A stretch of 64,000 bases of DNA from contig JARGFU010000009.1 in assembly GCA_029210625.1 (NCBI GenBank), positions 124,001-188,000 of the forward strand, given 5' to 3'. Made by a program: the position numbers and the translations under genes. The notes under the pieces were generated by a model. It was not told where the DNA came from, searched no databases, and worked only from the letters and a program-made list of their open reading frames with translations. Positions 53,209 through 60,772 of this stretch are shown here, in pieces (positions within the stretch are counted from its first letter, which is position 1; each line of letters begins with the position of its first letter). This DNA is from Deltaproteobacteria bacterium. Its GTDB lineage: Bacteria > Myxococcota > Myxococcia > SLRQ01.

Positions 53209-54183
53209 TCAACGAGGCTTTCGATCTCCGAGGGTCGTTTCCAGGAGCTCCAGCGCCCGCCGCGCCTCCTTGCGACGAGCCCCCGAGAGCCAGAGCGTGA
53301 GGCGGAGCCCATCGGGTTGCCGCTTCAGGCCCCGGAGGGTCGCGGCCTGCAGCCCGGACCCGAGCAGCAGGTCCACGTAGGCGCGCTCCTGCGGCCAGAG
53401 GGCCACGGGGCGGCCCCCCGCCTCCCGGAGGTCGAGGAGCACTCCGAGGGGATCGATGGCCGGCAGGCGCGCGGGCGCAGCACCTCGCTCGCCGATCCAG
53501 AGCGCGGCGCCCGCCTCGCCTCGGGCCACGAGGAGCGCCAACGCCTCGGGCGAGAGGCCCTCCGGCGCCTGCTGGACCAGGAGCTGATCCCGGGGGCGCG
53601 ACCCCCAGCCGCGCAGCCGCTCCGGGCTCGTGGCCCCCCGGAGCCAGACCCGCACCCGGGTCGGCGGCAGCCGCCCCAGCCCCACGCGGGCCGCCTCGTC
53701 CTCCCCGGGATCCACTCCCAGGGTGATCCCTCGCAGGCCCCGCAACCCCTCCAGCTGCTTCACGTGCACGGGCAAGAGCGGCATCTCCAGCCAGAGGTGG
53801 ACGGCGGGGTGCGCGCGGAGCCGGTTCAGCAGCGCCGGCCGGATCATGTTTCCGCGCGGCAGGTGCAGCGCGAGCACCACGCCCGGGATCGCCGCGGCCT
53901 GCTTCCAGGTGGCCGAGGGATCGTCCTCTCCGAGGACCACCATCCGGGGGATCGGGCCGAGGTCGAGCTCCAGGGCCTCGATGGCCTCCCGCTCCGGCTC
54001 GGGCCGGGGCGGCGGCGGCCGGGGCACCTCGGGCAGGCGCCCTCCCCGCTCGACCTCCAGGGGCAGCCCCCGCCGGGGCGGCTCCTTCGCCTCCCGCGCC
54101 TCGTCCTCCCCGGCCCACCCGGCGGCGGGCGCGGTGAGGAGCAGCGCGCAGCCGATGCTAGCGATGCAGCTCTTCGACCTCAC
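53209..54183 (-). CDS. Unrecognised exported protein
   Basis: The 324-residue protein has a signal peptide (S-I-G-C-A-L-L-L-T-A-P-A-A-G-W-A-G) and a Pro/Arg/Glu-rich stretch (about 25-70). Its body suggests a TIM-barrel- or leucine-repeat-like domain (V-V-L-A-L-H-L-P-R-G-N-M-I-R-P-A-L-L, L-R-G-I-T-L-G-V-D-P-G-E-D-E). I know no family for it. Its GTG start overlaps the metallophosphoesterase stop by 26 bp, so translation of the two is coupled. No Shine-Dalgarno is obvious. Confidence 0.65.
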   Translation of the reverse strand: MRSKSCIASIGCALLLTAPAAGWAGEDEAREAKEPPRRGLPLEVERGGRLPEVPRPPPPRPEPEREAIEALELDLGPIPRMVVLGEDDPSATWKQAAAIPGVVLALHLPRGNMIRPALLNRLRAHPAVHLWLEMPLLPVHVKQLEGLRGLRGITLGVDPGEDEAARVGLGRLPPTRVRVWLRGATSPERLRGWGSRPRDQLLVQQAPEGLSPEALALLVARGEAGAALWIGERGAAPARLPAIDPLGVLLDLREAGGRPVALWPQERAYVDLLLGSGLQAATLRGLKRQPDGLRLTLWLSGARRKEARRALELLETTLGDRKPR

Positions 54184-55234
54184 GGTGGTAGCCCTTCCAC
54201 TCCCGCAGGTGCGGATCCCAGCGCTCGTGGCGCTCGCTCCACTCCAGCAGGGCGTAGGTCAGCTTCACCTGCCGCCCCAGGTGCTCGATCTCGAGGCTGG
54301 TGACGTGGTTCCAGGTGCCGGTGTTCAGGTAGGTGCGCCCCCCGGGGTACTCCCGGAAGAGGGCGTGGTGGGTGTGGCCGAAGACCACGATCTCGCACTG
54401 CTGCGCCTCGAGGAGCTGCGCCGCCTCCCGCTCCAGGCTGGGCGAGGCGCTGTAGCGCAGGATCTTCCCGGCCAGCTCGAGGAAGCGGAAGCGCCGGTGG
54501 GCCTTGGGCGTGAAGATCGAGTGCAGGAGGAAGGCGAAGGAGCGCCGGACCAGCCGCAGCAGCCAGCGGGTGTCGTTCCAGACGGCCCAGCGCAGGAAGC
54601 GCCGGAAGGGGGTCACCTTGTCGATGTAGGGGCGCTGGGCCTTCTCCACGGCCATCACGTGGATCAGGTAGTGCGCGCCCCAGGGCAGGTTCACGACCGG
54701 CTCGGGGAGCCCACGGGTGAGGAAGAGGCGGCTGGCGTCGAAGTCGTTGAGGACGTCCCAGCGGTGGCCGTGCTCGATGTGGACCGCGTCGAAGCGCAGG
54801 TGGTCGAGGTGGAAGCTCACCCGCTCCCCCAGCCGCTCGCGCAGCAGCGCCTGCACCGAGTCGAAGAGGAGGCCCGGATCGTGGTTGCCCATCACGAAGG
54901 CGATGGAGCGGCGCGGCACGCTGGCGAAGCGCTCGAGGGCGTCGAAGAGCTTGCGGTGGCCGTCCAGCACCCGCCGCAGCAGCTCCCGGCAGACCTCCTC
55001 GGTGAAGAGGTCCTCCTGGCGGGCCACCTCGTTGAGCTGCAGCAGGTTGAAGAAGTCGCCGTTGATCACCAGCTCCACCTCGGCGTCGTGGAACTCGCCG
55101 GTGCGGTGGAACTCGAGGAACTCGACGAACTTCTCGTCGAAGAAGAAGTCCTCGAGGTAGTTGCGGGTGCCGTCGGCCCGGTAGCGGCCCGTGCCGAGGT
55201 GGAAGTCCGAGACGACGAGCTTGACCTTGCGCAC
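54158..55234 (-). CDS. Calcineurin-like metallophosphoesterase
   Basis: The 358-residue protein has all five phosphoesterase motifs of the dimetal site: S-D-F-H-L-G (D-x-H), N-G-D-F-F, G-N-H-D-P, a lone His in E-H-G-H, and G-H-T-H-H. The opening resembles UDP-2,3-diacylglucosamine hydrolase (LpxH) relatives, but it is longer and has inserted helices (about 200-260), so I do not assign lipid A synthesis. It lies 7 bp downstream of the AI-2E transporter gene and overlaps the next gene by 26 bp. Confidence 0.88.
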   Translation of the reverse strand: MRKVKLVVSDFHLGTGRYRADGTRNYLEDFFFDEKFVEFLEFHRTGEFHDAEVELVINGDFFNLLQLNEVARQEDLFTEEVCRELLRRVLDGHRKLFDALERFASVPRRSIAFVMGNHDPGLLFDSVQALLRERLGERVSFHLDHLRFDAVHIEHGHRWDVLNDFDASRLFLTRGLPEPVVNLPWGAHYLIHVMAVEKAQRPYIDKVTPFRRFLRWAVWNDTRWLLRLVRRSFAFLLHSIFTPKAHRRFRFLELAGKILRYSASPSLEREAAQLLEAQQCEIVVFGHTHHALFREYPGGRTYLNTGTWNHVTSLEIEHLGRQVKLTYALLEWSERHERWDPHLREWKGYHREVEELHR

Positions 55235-55241
55235 GGGGCCC

Positions 55242-56480
55242 TCAGGCCTCGCGGTAGAACTCGGACTCCCGGTAGAAGTCGAGCACCACCTTCAGGAGGA
55301 TCTTGAGGATCGCGGCCAGGGGCACCGCCACCAGGACGCCGAAGAAGCCGAAGAGCTCCCCGAAGACCAGCACCGCCACGATGATCACGAAGGGCGAGAG
55401 GCCCACCGAGTCGCCTACGATCTTAGGCGTGATCACCCAGCCCTCGAGGAACTGCACCACCCCGAAGACGGCGTAGACCGCCAGGAAGGGGCCCCAGCCG
55501 TGCCAGTCGAGGATGGCCAGCGAGGTGGCGAGGATCAACCCGACGGCGGTCCCCAGGTAGGGGACGATGTTCCCCAGGCCGGCCGAGATCCCCACCAGGG
55601 TGGCCAGCGGCAGCCCCACCGCCCAGAAGCCGACGGTGTAGAGCAGGGCCAGGATCGAGGAGACCGTGAGCTGGCCCCGGACGAAGGCGCTCATCGCCCC
55701 GTCGATGTCCCGGAAGCGGGCCGAGACCGGCTCGCGGTAGGCGGCCGGGAGCAGCTCGCGGATCCGGGCCACGATGAGGTCGAAGTCCCGCAGCAGGTAG
55801 AAGGCGAAGACCGGGATCATGAGCAGCCCGGCCAGGGAGGCCAGCAGGCTGACCGTGCCCCCGAAGAGCCCCTGGAGGACGCGCCCGACCGGCGCCGCCA
55901 GGCCCTTGAGCTCGGTGGACTGGAGCTGCCCCACCGTGTTGGTCACCAGCTCCCGCAGGCTGGCGGGCAGCTCGAGGCCGAGCTGCTCCTGCAGGTAGGG
56001 ATCGGCCCGGGTCAAGAGCAGGCTCACCTTCCCCGGCACCTGGCCGAACTCGGCGACCACCTGGGGGATGATGAGCAGGGTCAGGAGGGCCAGGACCGTC
56101 AGGAAGGAGGCCAGGAGGATCACGATGGCCGAGGTGCGGGGCACCTTGCGTGCCTCGAAGCGGTCCACGACCGGATCCAGGAGGTAGGCGATGATGAACG
56201 CCACCAGCAGGGGCACCGCCACCGAGCGCACCAGGGAGGCGAGGTAGACCAGCGCGGCCAGCGCCGCCAGGACCCCGAGCCCCCAGAGCATCCTCCGCTT
56301 CAGCCCCAGGAAGACCGCCGGATCCTCCCGCGGCCCTTCGACCCCAGCATCCGCCTCAGCCTCAGCATCCGCCTCGGCGTCCGCCGCCTGCCCCTCCGCG
56401 CCCGGAGCCTCCTCGGCCTTCACCTCGACCGGGGCTTCCTCGGCCTTCACCTCGGCCCTGCGAACCTTCTTCTTCGTCAC
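55242..56480 (-). CDS. AI-2E family transporter (PerM-like)
   Basis: This 412-residue protein begins with about 60 residues of Ala/Glu repeats (E-A-P-V-E-V-K-A-E-E-A-P) in the cytoplasm, followed by seven or eight transmembrane helices. The signature P-Y-L-G-T-A-V-G-L-I-L-A and F-L-E-G-W-V-I-T-P-K-I-V-G-D-S-V-G-L lies near the C-terminus. The family includes TqsA (autoinducer-2 export) and sodium-proton antiporters, so the substrate is open. The acidic-repeat N-terminus is unusual for the family. The metallophosphoesterase gene follows 7 bp downstream. Confidence 0.9.
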   Translation of the reverse strand: MTKKKVRRAEVKAEEAPVEVKAEEAPGAEGQAADAEADAEAEADAGVEGPREDPAVFLGLKRRMLWGLGVLAALAALVYLASLVRSVAVPLLVAFIIAYLLDPVVDRFEARKVPRTSAIVILLASFLTVLALLTLLIIPQVVAEFGQVPGKVSLLLTRADPYLQEQLGLELPASLRELVTNTVGQLQSTELKGLAAPVGRVLQGLFGGTVSLLASLAGLLMIPVFAFYLLRDFDLIVARIRELLPAAYREPVSARFRDIDGAMSAFVRGQLTVSSILALLYTVGFWAVGLPLATLVGISAGLGNIVPYLGTAVGLILATSLAILDWHGWGPFLAVYAVFGVVQFLEGWVITPKIVGDSVGLSPFVIIVAVLVFGELFGFFGVLVAVPLAAILKILLKVVLDFYRESEFYREA

Positions 56481-56539
56481 GCGCCGATTCTAGGCACACA
56501 CCCCGCTTCACTCCCAGGGTGCGCGCTCGCGGCAGCGCC

Positions 56540-57322
56540 CTACTCGCCAGCCAGCGCCGCGTCGCGCTTCTGGTTCCAGGCGACCCACGCGGCCTCGGCG
56601 GACTTCGCCTCGTCGGCCGCGGCGAACTCCTCGGGCTCGGCGGGCAGGCCGTTGGCGCCGATCTTGATGGACATCATCTCGCCCACCAGCTTCTCCCACT
56701 GGTCCTTCGAGACCTGCTGGGGACCGGCGACCTCCTGCCGCTTCTCGCCCGTCTCGTGGGTCTGGTACATCGGCCGCATGCCGGCGACGGCCACCGCGCC
56801 GTTGTAGACCCGCACGAGGGTCGACTTGTCCTTGTTGGCGTTGACCCGGAAGGTCGTGCCCCGGACGCCGGCCACGGCGTTGTCGGTGGTGATCTCGTAC
56901 TTGCTGTCCGCCCCGAAGGCCTTGGTCACCTTGGTCCAGGCCTTGCCGAGGGAGAGCCCCACCGAGACCTTGCGGCCGCCGTCGATGAAGGCGGCCTCCT
57001 TGATGGTCGCCTCGCTCTTGGGGCCGAGGCGCACCATCGAGCCGTCGCCCAGCTTGATCTCGAGCTTGGAGTTCCCGATGGTCTTCACCTTGTCGCCGGC
57101 GAAGACCGACTCGCCCTTCTTGAGGGCCTTCTTCTGGTCCTTGCCGAAGTAGCGGAAGGCGCGGCCCTCCCGGAAGGTGACCTCACCCGCGGCCTCGACC
57201 GCCGGAGCCGCCGCCGGCTCGTCGGCCGCGAAGGCCGAGGTGATGCTCACCGAGGCCAGAGTGGCGAGAGAGATCGCACCCACGAGGAGCGCGATATGGC
57301 GGCTGTCGATTCGAGCCTTCAT
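56540..57322 (-). CDS. FecR-domain exported protein
   Basis: The 260-residue protein has a signal peptide (L-A-T-L-A-S-V-S-I-T-S-A-F-A). A FecR-like domain (about 45-190) has the characteristic G-D-K-V-K-T-I-G-N-S-K-L-E-I-K-L-G-D-G-S, L-G-P-K-S-E-A-T-I and A-V-A-G-V-R-G-T-T-F-R-V motifs, followed by a helical Glu/Ala tail. It lacks a transmembrane anti-sigma anchor and no sigma factor is near, so it is more likely a periplasmic or surface binding domain than a regulator. It overlaps the PEGA gene by 4 bp. Confidence 0.88.
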   Translation of the reverse strand: MKARIDSRHIALLVGAISLATLASVSITSAFAADEPAAAPAVEAAGEVTFREGRAFRYFGKDQKKALKKGESVFAGDKVKTIGNSKLEIKLGDGSMVRLGPKSEATIKEAAFIDGGRKVSVGLSLGKAWTKVTKAFGADSKYEITTDNAVAGVRGTTFRVNANKDKSTLVRVYNGAVAVAGMRPMYQTHETGEKRQEVAGPQQVSKDQWEKLVGEMMSIKIGANGLPAEPEEFAAADEAKSAEAAWVAWNQKRDAALAGE

Positions 57323-57762
57323 GGGGCTGTCTCCTTGTCCTTTTCGTCCGATCCCTCGGGCATCGCCGGAAGACGCCGGAGCTTCACGGGAATGGTTTCG
57401 GTCACGTCGGCAGCGACGTGCACCTCCGCGCGGTAGGTCTCGTAACCGGTCAGGCGAACCTCGATGCGATGGGTCCCGGGATCGAGCTCGAGGTAGGCGG
57501 GCGCGATGAAGTCCGAGCCCAGGCCCTGGGTCACCCCGTCCAGCTCGATCTCCGCCTCGGTGGGCTGCACCGCCAGGCGGATCCTGCCCCGGCCCGGGGC
57601 CGGCATCTCGATGGGGAGGGCCGCCGGGGCGGCCTCCCCGGAGGTGACGGGGAGCGGGGTCGCCGGGGGGTCAGCCGAGGCGGGGCTCTGCGCTCCCGCA
57701 CATCCGCCCAGGCCCCCGAGGAGGCCGAGGCCGCCCAGGAGCAGGATTGGCAATCGGCTCAC
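57319..57762 (-). CDS. PEGA-domain lipoprotein
   Basis: The 147-residue protein has a lipobox (L-G-G-L-G-G-C) and a disordered Ala/Pro spacer. A PEGA domain follows with V-Q-P-T-E-A-E-I-E-L-D-G-V...L-E-L-D-P-G-T-H-R-I-E-V-R-L-T-G-Y-E-T-Y. The start appears to be a GTG after GAGGG. PEGA domains are surface or periplasmic beta-sandwiches, often in envelope complexes. It is 16 bp downstream of the FlgT-N-like gene and coupled to the FecR gene. Confidence 0.85.
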   Translation of the reverse strand: MSRLPILLLGGLGLLGGLGGCAGAQSPASADPPATPLPVTSGEAAPAALPIEMPAPGRGRIRLAVQPTEAEIELDGVTQGLGSDFIAPAYLELDPGTHRIEVRLTGYETYRAEVHVAADVTETIPVKLRRLPAMPEGSDEKDKETAP

Positions 57763-57778
57763 CCCTCGACTCCCTCGA

Positions 57779-59098
57779 CTACTTCTCCAGCTTCAAGGTC
57801 AGCGCGCCGGGCTTCACGCCCATCACGGCGACCGAGAAGGGCCCCAGCTTCTTGGCGGAGAGCTCAGCAGCGATGTCCTCGGCGCTGGCCGTGGTCTGCA
57901 CCTCGAGCTTGGCCTTTCCATCGGCGAACTCGCGCTGCTGCACCGAGCTGATGCCGGTGATCCCGTCCTGCAGCAGACCCTTGAACTTCATCAGGTCGCC
58001 GTAGGAGGACACGCCGCTCACGTCGAGCTTCACCCAGGAGCCGCTCTCCTGGTTCTGCCAGGTGTCGGCCAGGCCCTGCTTGATCTTCACCGAGAGCGAG
58101 CGGGCGAGGCTCTGGAAGCTCCAGTTGCCGGCCAGGTCGGGGGAGACCGCGGTGCCGTTGCCGTCGCCGGAGGCCGTGGTGAGCACGGCGCCGGTGCGGA
58201 TGTCGATCAGGCGGACCGAGCCGGAGGCGTGGGAGGCGACCAGCGAGTCCGAGTTCCACATCTGCTTGAGGTTGTTCTTGGGCACCATCGCCGTGGCCGT
58301 GCCGTAGACGATGATCTCGGCGTCGGTCAGGCCGCCGATCTTGGCCAGCACGTCGTCGGAGACCTTCTCGCCCTTGAGCCCCGCGACCAGCGGGTGGGAG
58401 GCGAGGGAGGTGTAGTCGAAGAAGCGGAACTGGAGGTTGGCCGGCAGGGGCTCCCAGCACTCCTTGCGCTTGGTGGCCTTGGGCGAGCCGCACTCCTCGT
58501 CGCCCTTGCGGGTCTTCACGGTCTTGCCCTCACCCACGTAGGTCTTGTTGAGGTAGTCCATGAGGGCGTTCTCGAAGACCTGCGGCCTCGGACCGGCGGC
58601 GCCACCCTCGGCGTTCCACCAGTAGCTCGGCTTCGGCGAGTCGGCGTTCTGCTCGGCGACCATCAGGAGCACGCGCGGGTAGCGCTGCTTCTGGATGAGG
58701 AGGCCGATGCGATCGAGGCGATCGCGCAGCTTGCCCTTGGACACGGTGACCTTCAGGGTCACCTTGCAGCTCGCCGCATCGCAGGAGGGCGCACCGACCG
58801 GCTCCCAGCCGCTCACGTAGCCACCGCTCTGGGCGCTGACCTCGTCGCGGACCGCGATCCAGTCCTTGCTCTCGGAGATGCCCGTGACGAAGGTGCCGGC
58901 CACCCTCTCCACCGCGTCCCGGAGGGCGTACTGCTTCGCCTTCTGCTTGGCGGCCTCCACGTTGCCCGCCACGATGGCGGCCTCACCGGTGCTCTCCACC
59001 GTCTGCTCCGCGGCCTTCTCGGCGAAGGCCGGAACCGAGAACATCGTGGTGACTGCAAGCGCCACCACCGTCCAGACCTGCTTTTCGAGGCTTCTCAT
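57779..59098 (-). CDS. FlgT N-terminal-domain-like exported protein
   Basis: The 439-residue protein has a signal peptide (V-V-A-L-A-V-T-T-M-F-S-V-P-A-F-A). Residues 35-135 show the pattern G-x-A-x-I-x-x-x-x-x-x-A-K-x-x-A-L-R-D-A-V-E-R-V-A-G-T-F-V seen in FlgT-N and LPP20 domains. Next is P-R-V-L-L-M-V-A-E-Q-N and a CsgG/FlgT-middle-like region (D-A-E-I-I-V-Y-G-T-A-T-A, V-R-L-I-D-I-R-T-G-A-V-L). The C-terminus repeats a similar short beta-alpha unit. In Vibrio FlgT forms the flagellar H ring; here no flagellar gene is visible. Strong AAAGGAG Shine-Dalgarno. It follows the LPP20-like gene by 28 bp. Confidence 0.7.
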   Translation of the reverse strand: MRSLEKQVWTVVALAVTTMFSVPAFAEKAAEQTVESTGEAAIVAGNVEAAKQKAKQYALRDAVERVAGTFVTGISESKDWIAVRDEVSAQSGGYVSGWEPVGAPSCDAASCKVTLKVTVSKGKLRDRLDRIGLLIQKQRYPRVLLMVAEQNADSPKPSYWWNAEGGAAGPRPQVFENALMDYLNKTYVGEGKTVKTRKGDEECGSPKATKRKECWEPLPANLQFRFFDYTSLASHPLVAGLKGEKVSDDVLAKIGGLTDAEIIVYGTATAMVPKNNLKQMWNSDSLVASHASGSVRLIDIRTGAVLTTASGDGNGTAVSPDLAGNWSFQSLARSLSVKIKQGLADTWQNQESGSWVKLDVSGVSSYGDLMKFKGLLQDGITGISSVQQREFADGKAKLEVQTTASAEDIAAELSAKKLGPFSVAVMGVKPGALTLKLEK

Positions 59099-59126
59099 CC
59101 TCTTTGCTCCTTTTTCTTGGCGCTCA

Positions 59127-59906
59127 TCAGTCAGTAACGATCATGACGCGCCCCTCCGAGAGGAAGGGCTCGCTCTTGGCGGCTCCGCGGACCTTGCCGG
59201 CCACGTCCATGGCCAGCACGACGTCGCTGCCCTTCGCCTCGGTGGCCTTCACCACCAGCGGCGAGCAGCCGACGCGGGCGTTCGACTTCGCCTCGTCCAC
59301 GGACTTCGCGTAGGCCGCGACGCCACGGTCGGCGGCCGCGCCGGGCTCCAGCAGCGCGGAGGCGGCGACCTCCTTGCCGGAGGCATCCAGGACCCGCGGC
59401 GCCAGCGCCGGCACGACGCCGGTACCCTTGGCGTCCACCACCAGGCCGGTGGTCCCGCCCGCGCAGGCGCCCTTCGGGGTGGCGCTCGCCGGGATCACGG
59501 CAGAGGCCAGCTCGCCGTCGAGCTTCATCTCCACGTCCACCTCCACGCCGCCGTCCGAGAAGTAGCGCGTCGCGGTGACCTCGAAGTTGCGCAGCACGCC
59601 CTGGACCTTGGCCTTCACCGAGGAGTTCGACTCGATGATCCCACCGACGCTCTCACCGCCGGTGACCTCGACCCCCTCGAGGGTCTCGAGGATGTTCCGC
59701 ATGGCATCCAGCTTGGCGGCCTTCTCGGCCCCCAGGCGGGCGACCGTGATGTTGGCCGCCTTGAGGTTGGGAGCCCCCTTACCGGTAGCCTTGACCACCC
59801 GGTTGCTCCAGTCGACTTGACCCTTCTCCGCTACCGCCGAGCTCGACAGGCCAACCCCCAGGGTAAGACTCATCAAAGCGACGACGACCCGCCCTCGCAT
59901 CATCAT
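59127..59906 (-). CDS. LPP20-like exported protein (FlgP-type)
   Basis: The 259-residue protein has a signal peptide (V-A-L-M-S-L-T-L-G-V-G-L-S-S-S-A-V-A) without a lipobox Cys. It then has an LPP20-like unit: V-K-A-T-G-K-G-A-P, A-N-I-T-V-A-R-L-G-A-E-K-A-A-K-L-D-A-M-R-N-I-L-E-T, V-E-V-T-G-G-E-S, and V-E-V-D-V-E-M-K-L-D-G-E-L. This is the fold of Vibrio FlgP and of Helicobacter LPP20. A second half contains another beta-rich unit with two cysteines. Strong AAAGGAG (59913-59919) sets the ATG at 59906. It is first in a four-gene operon. Confidence 0.75.
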   Translation of the reverse strand: MMMRGRVVVALMSLTLGVGLSSSAVAEKGQVDWSNRVVKATGKGAPNLKAANITVARLGAEKAAKLDAMRNILETLEGVEVTGGESVGGIIESNSSVKAKVQGVLRNFEVTATRYFSDGGVEVDVEMKLDGELASAVIPASATPKGACAGGTTGLVVDAKGTGVVPALAPRVLDASGKEVAASALLEPGAAADRGVAAYAKSVDEAKSNARVGCSPLVVKATEAKGSDVVLAMDVAGKVRGAAKSEPFLSEGRVMIVTD

Positions 59907-59960
59907 GCGGAACTCCTTTCCGGATGTGTCCCACTAGCGTTCTCTTTGTACTCGACAGTG

Positions 59961-59990
59961 ATCAGACCTCTTTGGATCGGGTCCCGTCAA
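59961..59990 (-). promoter_or_regulatory. Candidate promoter of the LPP20/FlgT-N operon
   Basis: Minus strand: TTGACG (59985-59990), 18 nt, TCTGAT (59961-59966). The predicted start near 59955 leaves a leader of about 50 nt. The CRP-like palindrome is centred about 88 bp upstream of this start. Confidence 0.5.
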
Positions 59991-60011
59991 GCATCACCGG
60001 CGATATCCAAT

Positions 60012-60060
60012 ATGAGTCCAAGGCCTCGAAATCTCTGTGATTGTAATCACAGGGACTCAT
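60012..60060. promoter_or_regulatory. CRP-type palindrome nested in a larger inverted repeat
   Basis: CTGTGATTGTAATCACAG (60035-60052) is a perfect palindrome and an exact match to the CRP consensus TGTGA-N6-TCACA (60036-60051). It is enclosed by ATGAGTCC (60012-60019) and GGACTCAT (60053-60060), a perfect 8-bp inverted repeat. It stands upstream of the exported operon and also 37 bp past the end of the 60097 gene, so it could be an activator site, a terminator, or both. Confidence 0.6.
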
Positions 60061-60096
60061 TCGGCTCCGCAGCGCTCCGACGGGAGGCGGCCCGGT

Positions 60097-60768
60097 CTAT
60101 TCGCCGCCGCCCCAGCGGAAGCCGAAACCGAGGACCACGTCGGTGACCCAGCCCCGCCGCAGCACCTGCAGCTCGACCACCGGCTCGGCCCGGGTCCAGG
60201 GCCAGGCCAGCTGCACCCGGCCTCCGAAGACGGGGCGCAGGCTGGTGCTGGTCTCGGTCTGAACCCCGCCCGCCTCGACGCGCTGGAGGGTGGAGCCCAG
60301 CGCCACCCCGCCGAGGCCGCCCAGCTCGAGATCAGCCTCTCCCAGCCGCAGAAGCACCGAGATCGAGCCCTGCGCCGCCAGCAGGATCTGGCGCACCGTG
60401 AGCACCGAGGTGCTCCGGCGGTGCCAGCTGGCGAGCCCCCAGGCCTGGAGGCGCAGGCTTCCCAGCGCCACCCCTCCCCCGCCGGCCAGGCCCGGCGCGA
60501 GGGCCGGGCTCTCCCGCTTCGGGGACCCCAGGGCCCAGATCCCCATCACCACGCTCCCCAGGGGCCGCAGCCCCCGCCGCCCCCGGGGGCGCGCCTCGCG
60601 CTCGCCCTCGGCGGCCTCCGGCCGGGCCGGCGCCGGTCCGAGATCCACCTCCTCCAGGGAGGTCTCCTCCTCCCCCTCCTCGCCCAAGGGGGCCCACTGC
60701 GCGTGGGCCGCAGGGGCGGCGAGCAGCGCCGTCAGGAAAAGGGCGATCGGGGGGAGGCGCCGCATCAT
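60097..60768 (-). CDS. Probable outer-membrane beta-barrel protein
   Basis: The 223-residue protein has a signal peptide (P-I-A-L-F-L-T-A-L-L-A-A-P-A-A-H-A) and a Glu-rich, then Arg/Pro-rich spacer. A series of amphipathic strands follows (L-R-L-Q-A-W-G-L-A-S-W-H, I-S-V-L-L-R-L-G-E-A-D-L-E-L-G, V-V-E-L-Q-V-L-R-R-G-W) ending in V-L-G-F-G-F-R-W-G-G-G-E. This suggests a small barrel, although the last residue is not aromatic. It follows the peptidase lipoprotein gene by 4 bp. Function unknown. Confidence 0.6.
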   Translation of the reverse strand: MMRRLPPIALFLTALLAAPAAHAQWAPLGEEGEEETSLEEVDLGPAPARPEAAEGEREARPRGRRGLRPLGSVVMGIWALGSPKRESPALAPGLAGGGGVALGSLRLQAWGLASWHRRSTSVLTVRQILLAAQGSISVLLRLGEADLELGGLGGVALGSTLQRVEAGGVQTETSTSLRPVFGGRVQLAWPWTRAEPVVELQVLRRGWVTDVVLGFGFRWGGGE

Positions 60769-60772
60769 CGCT

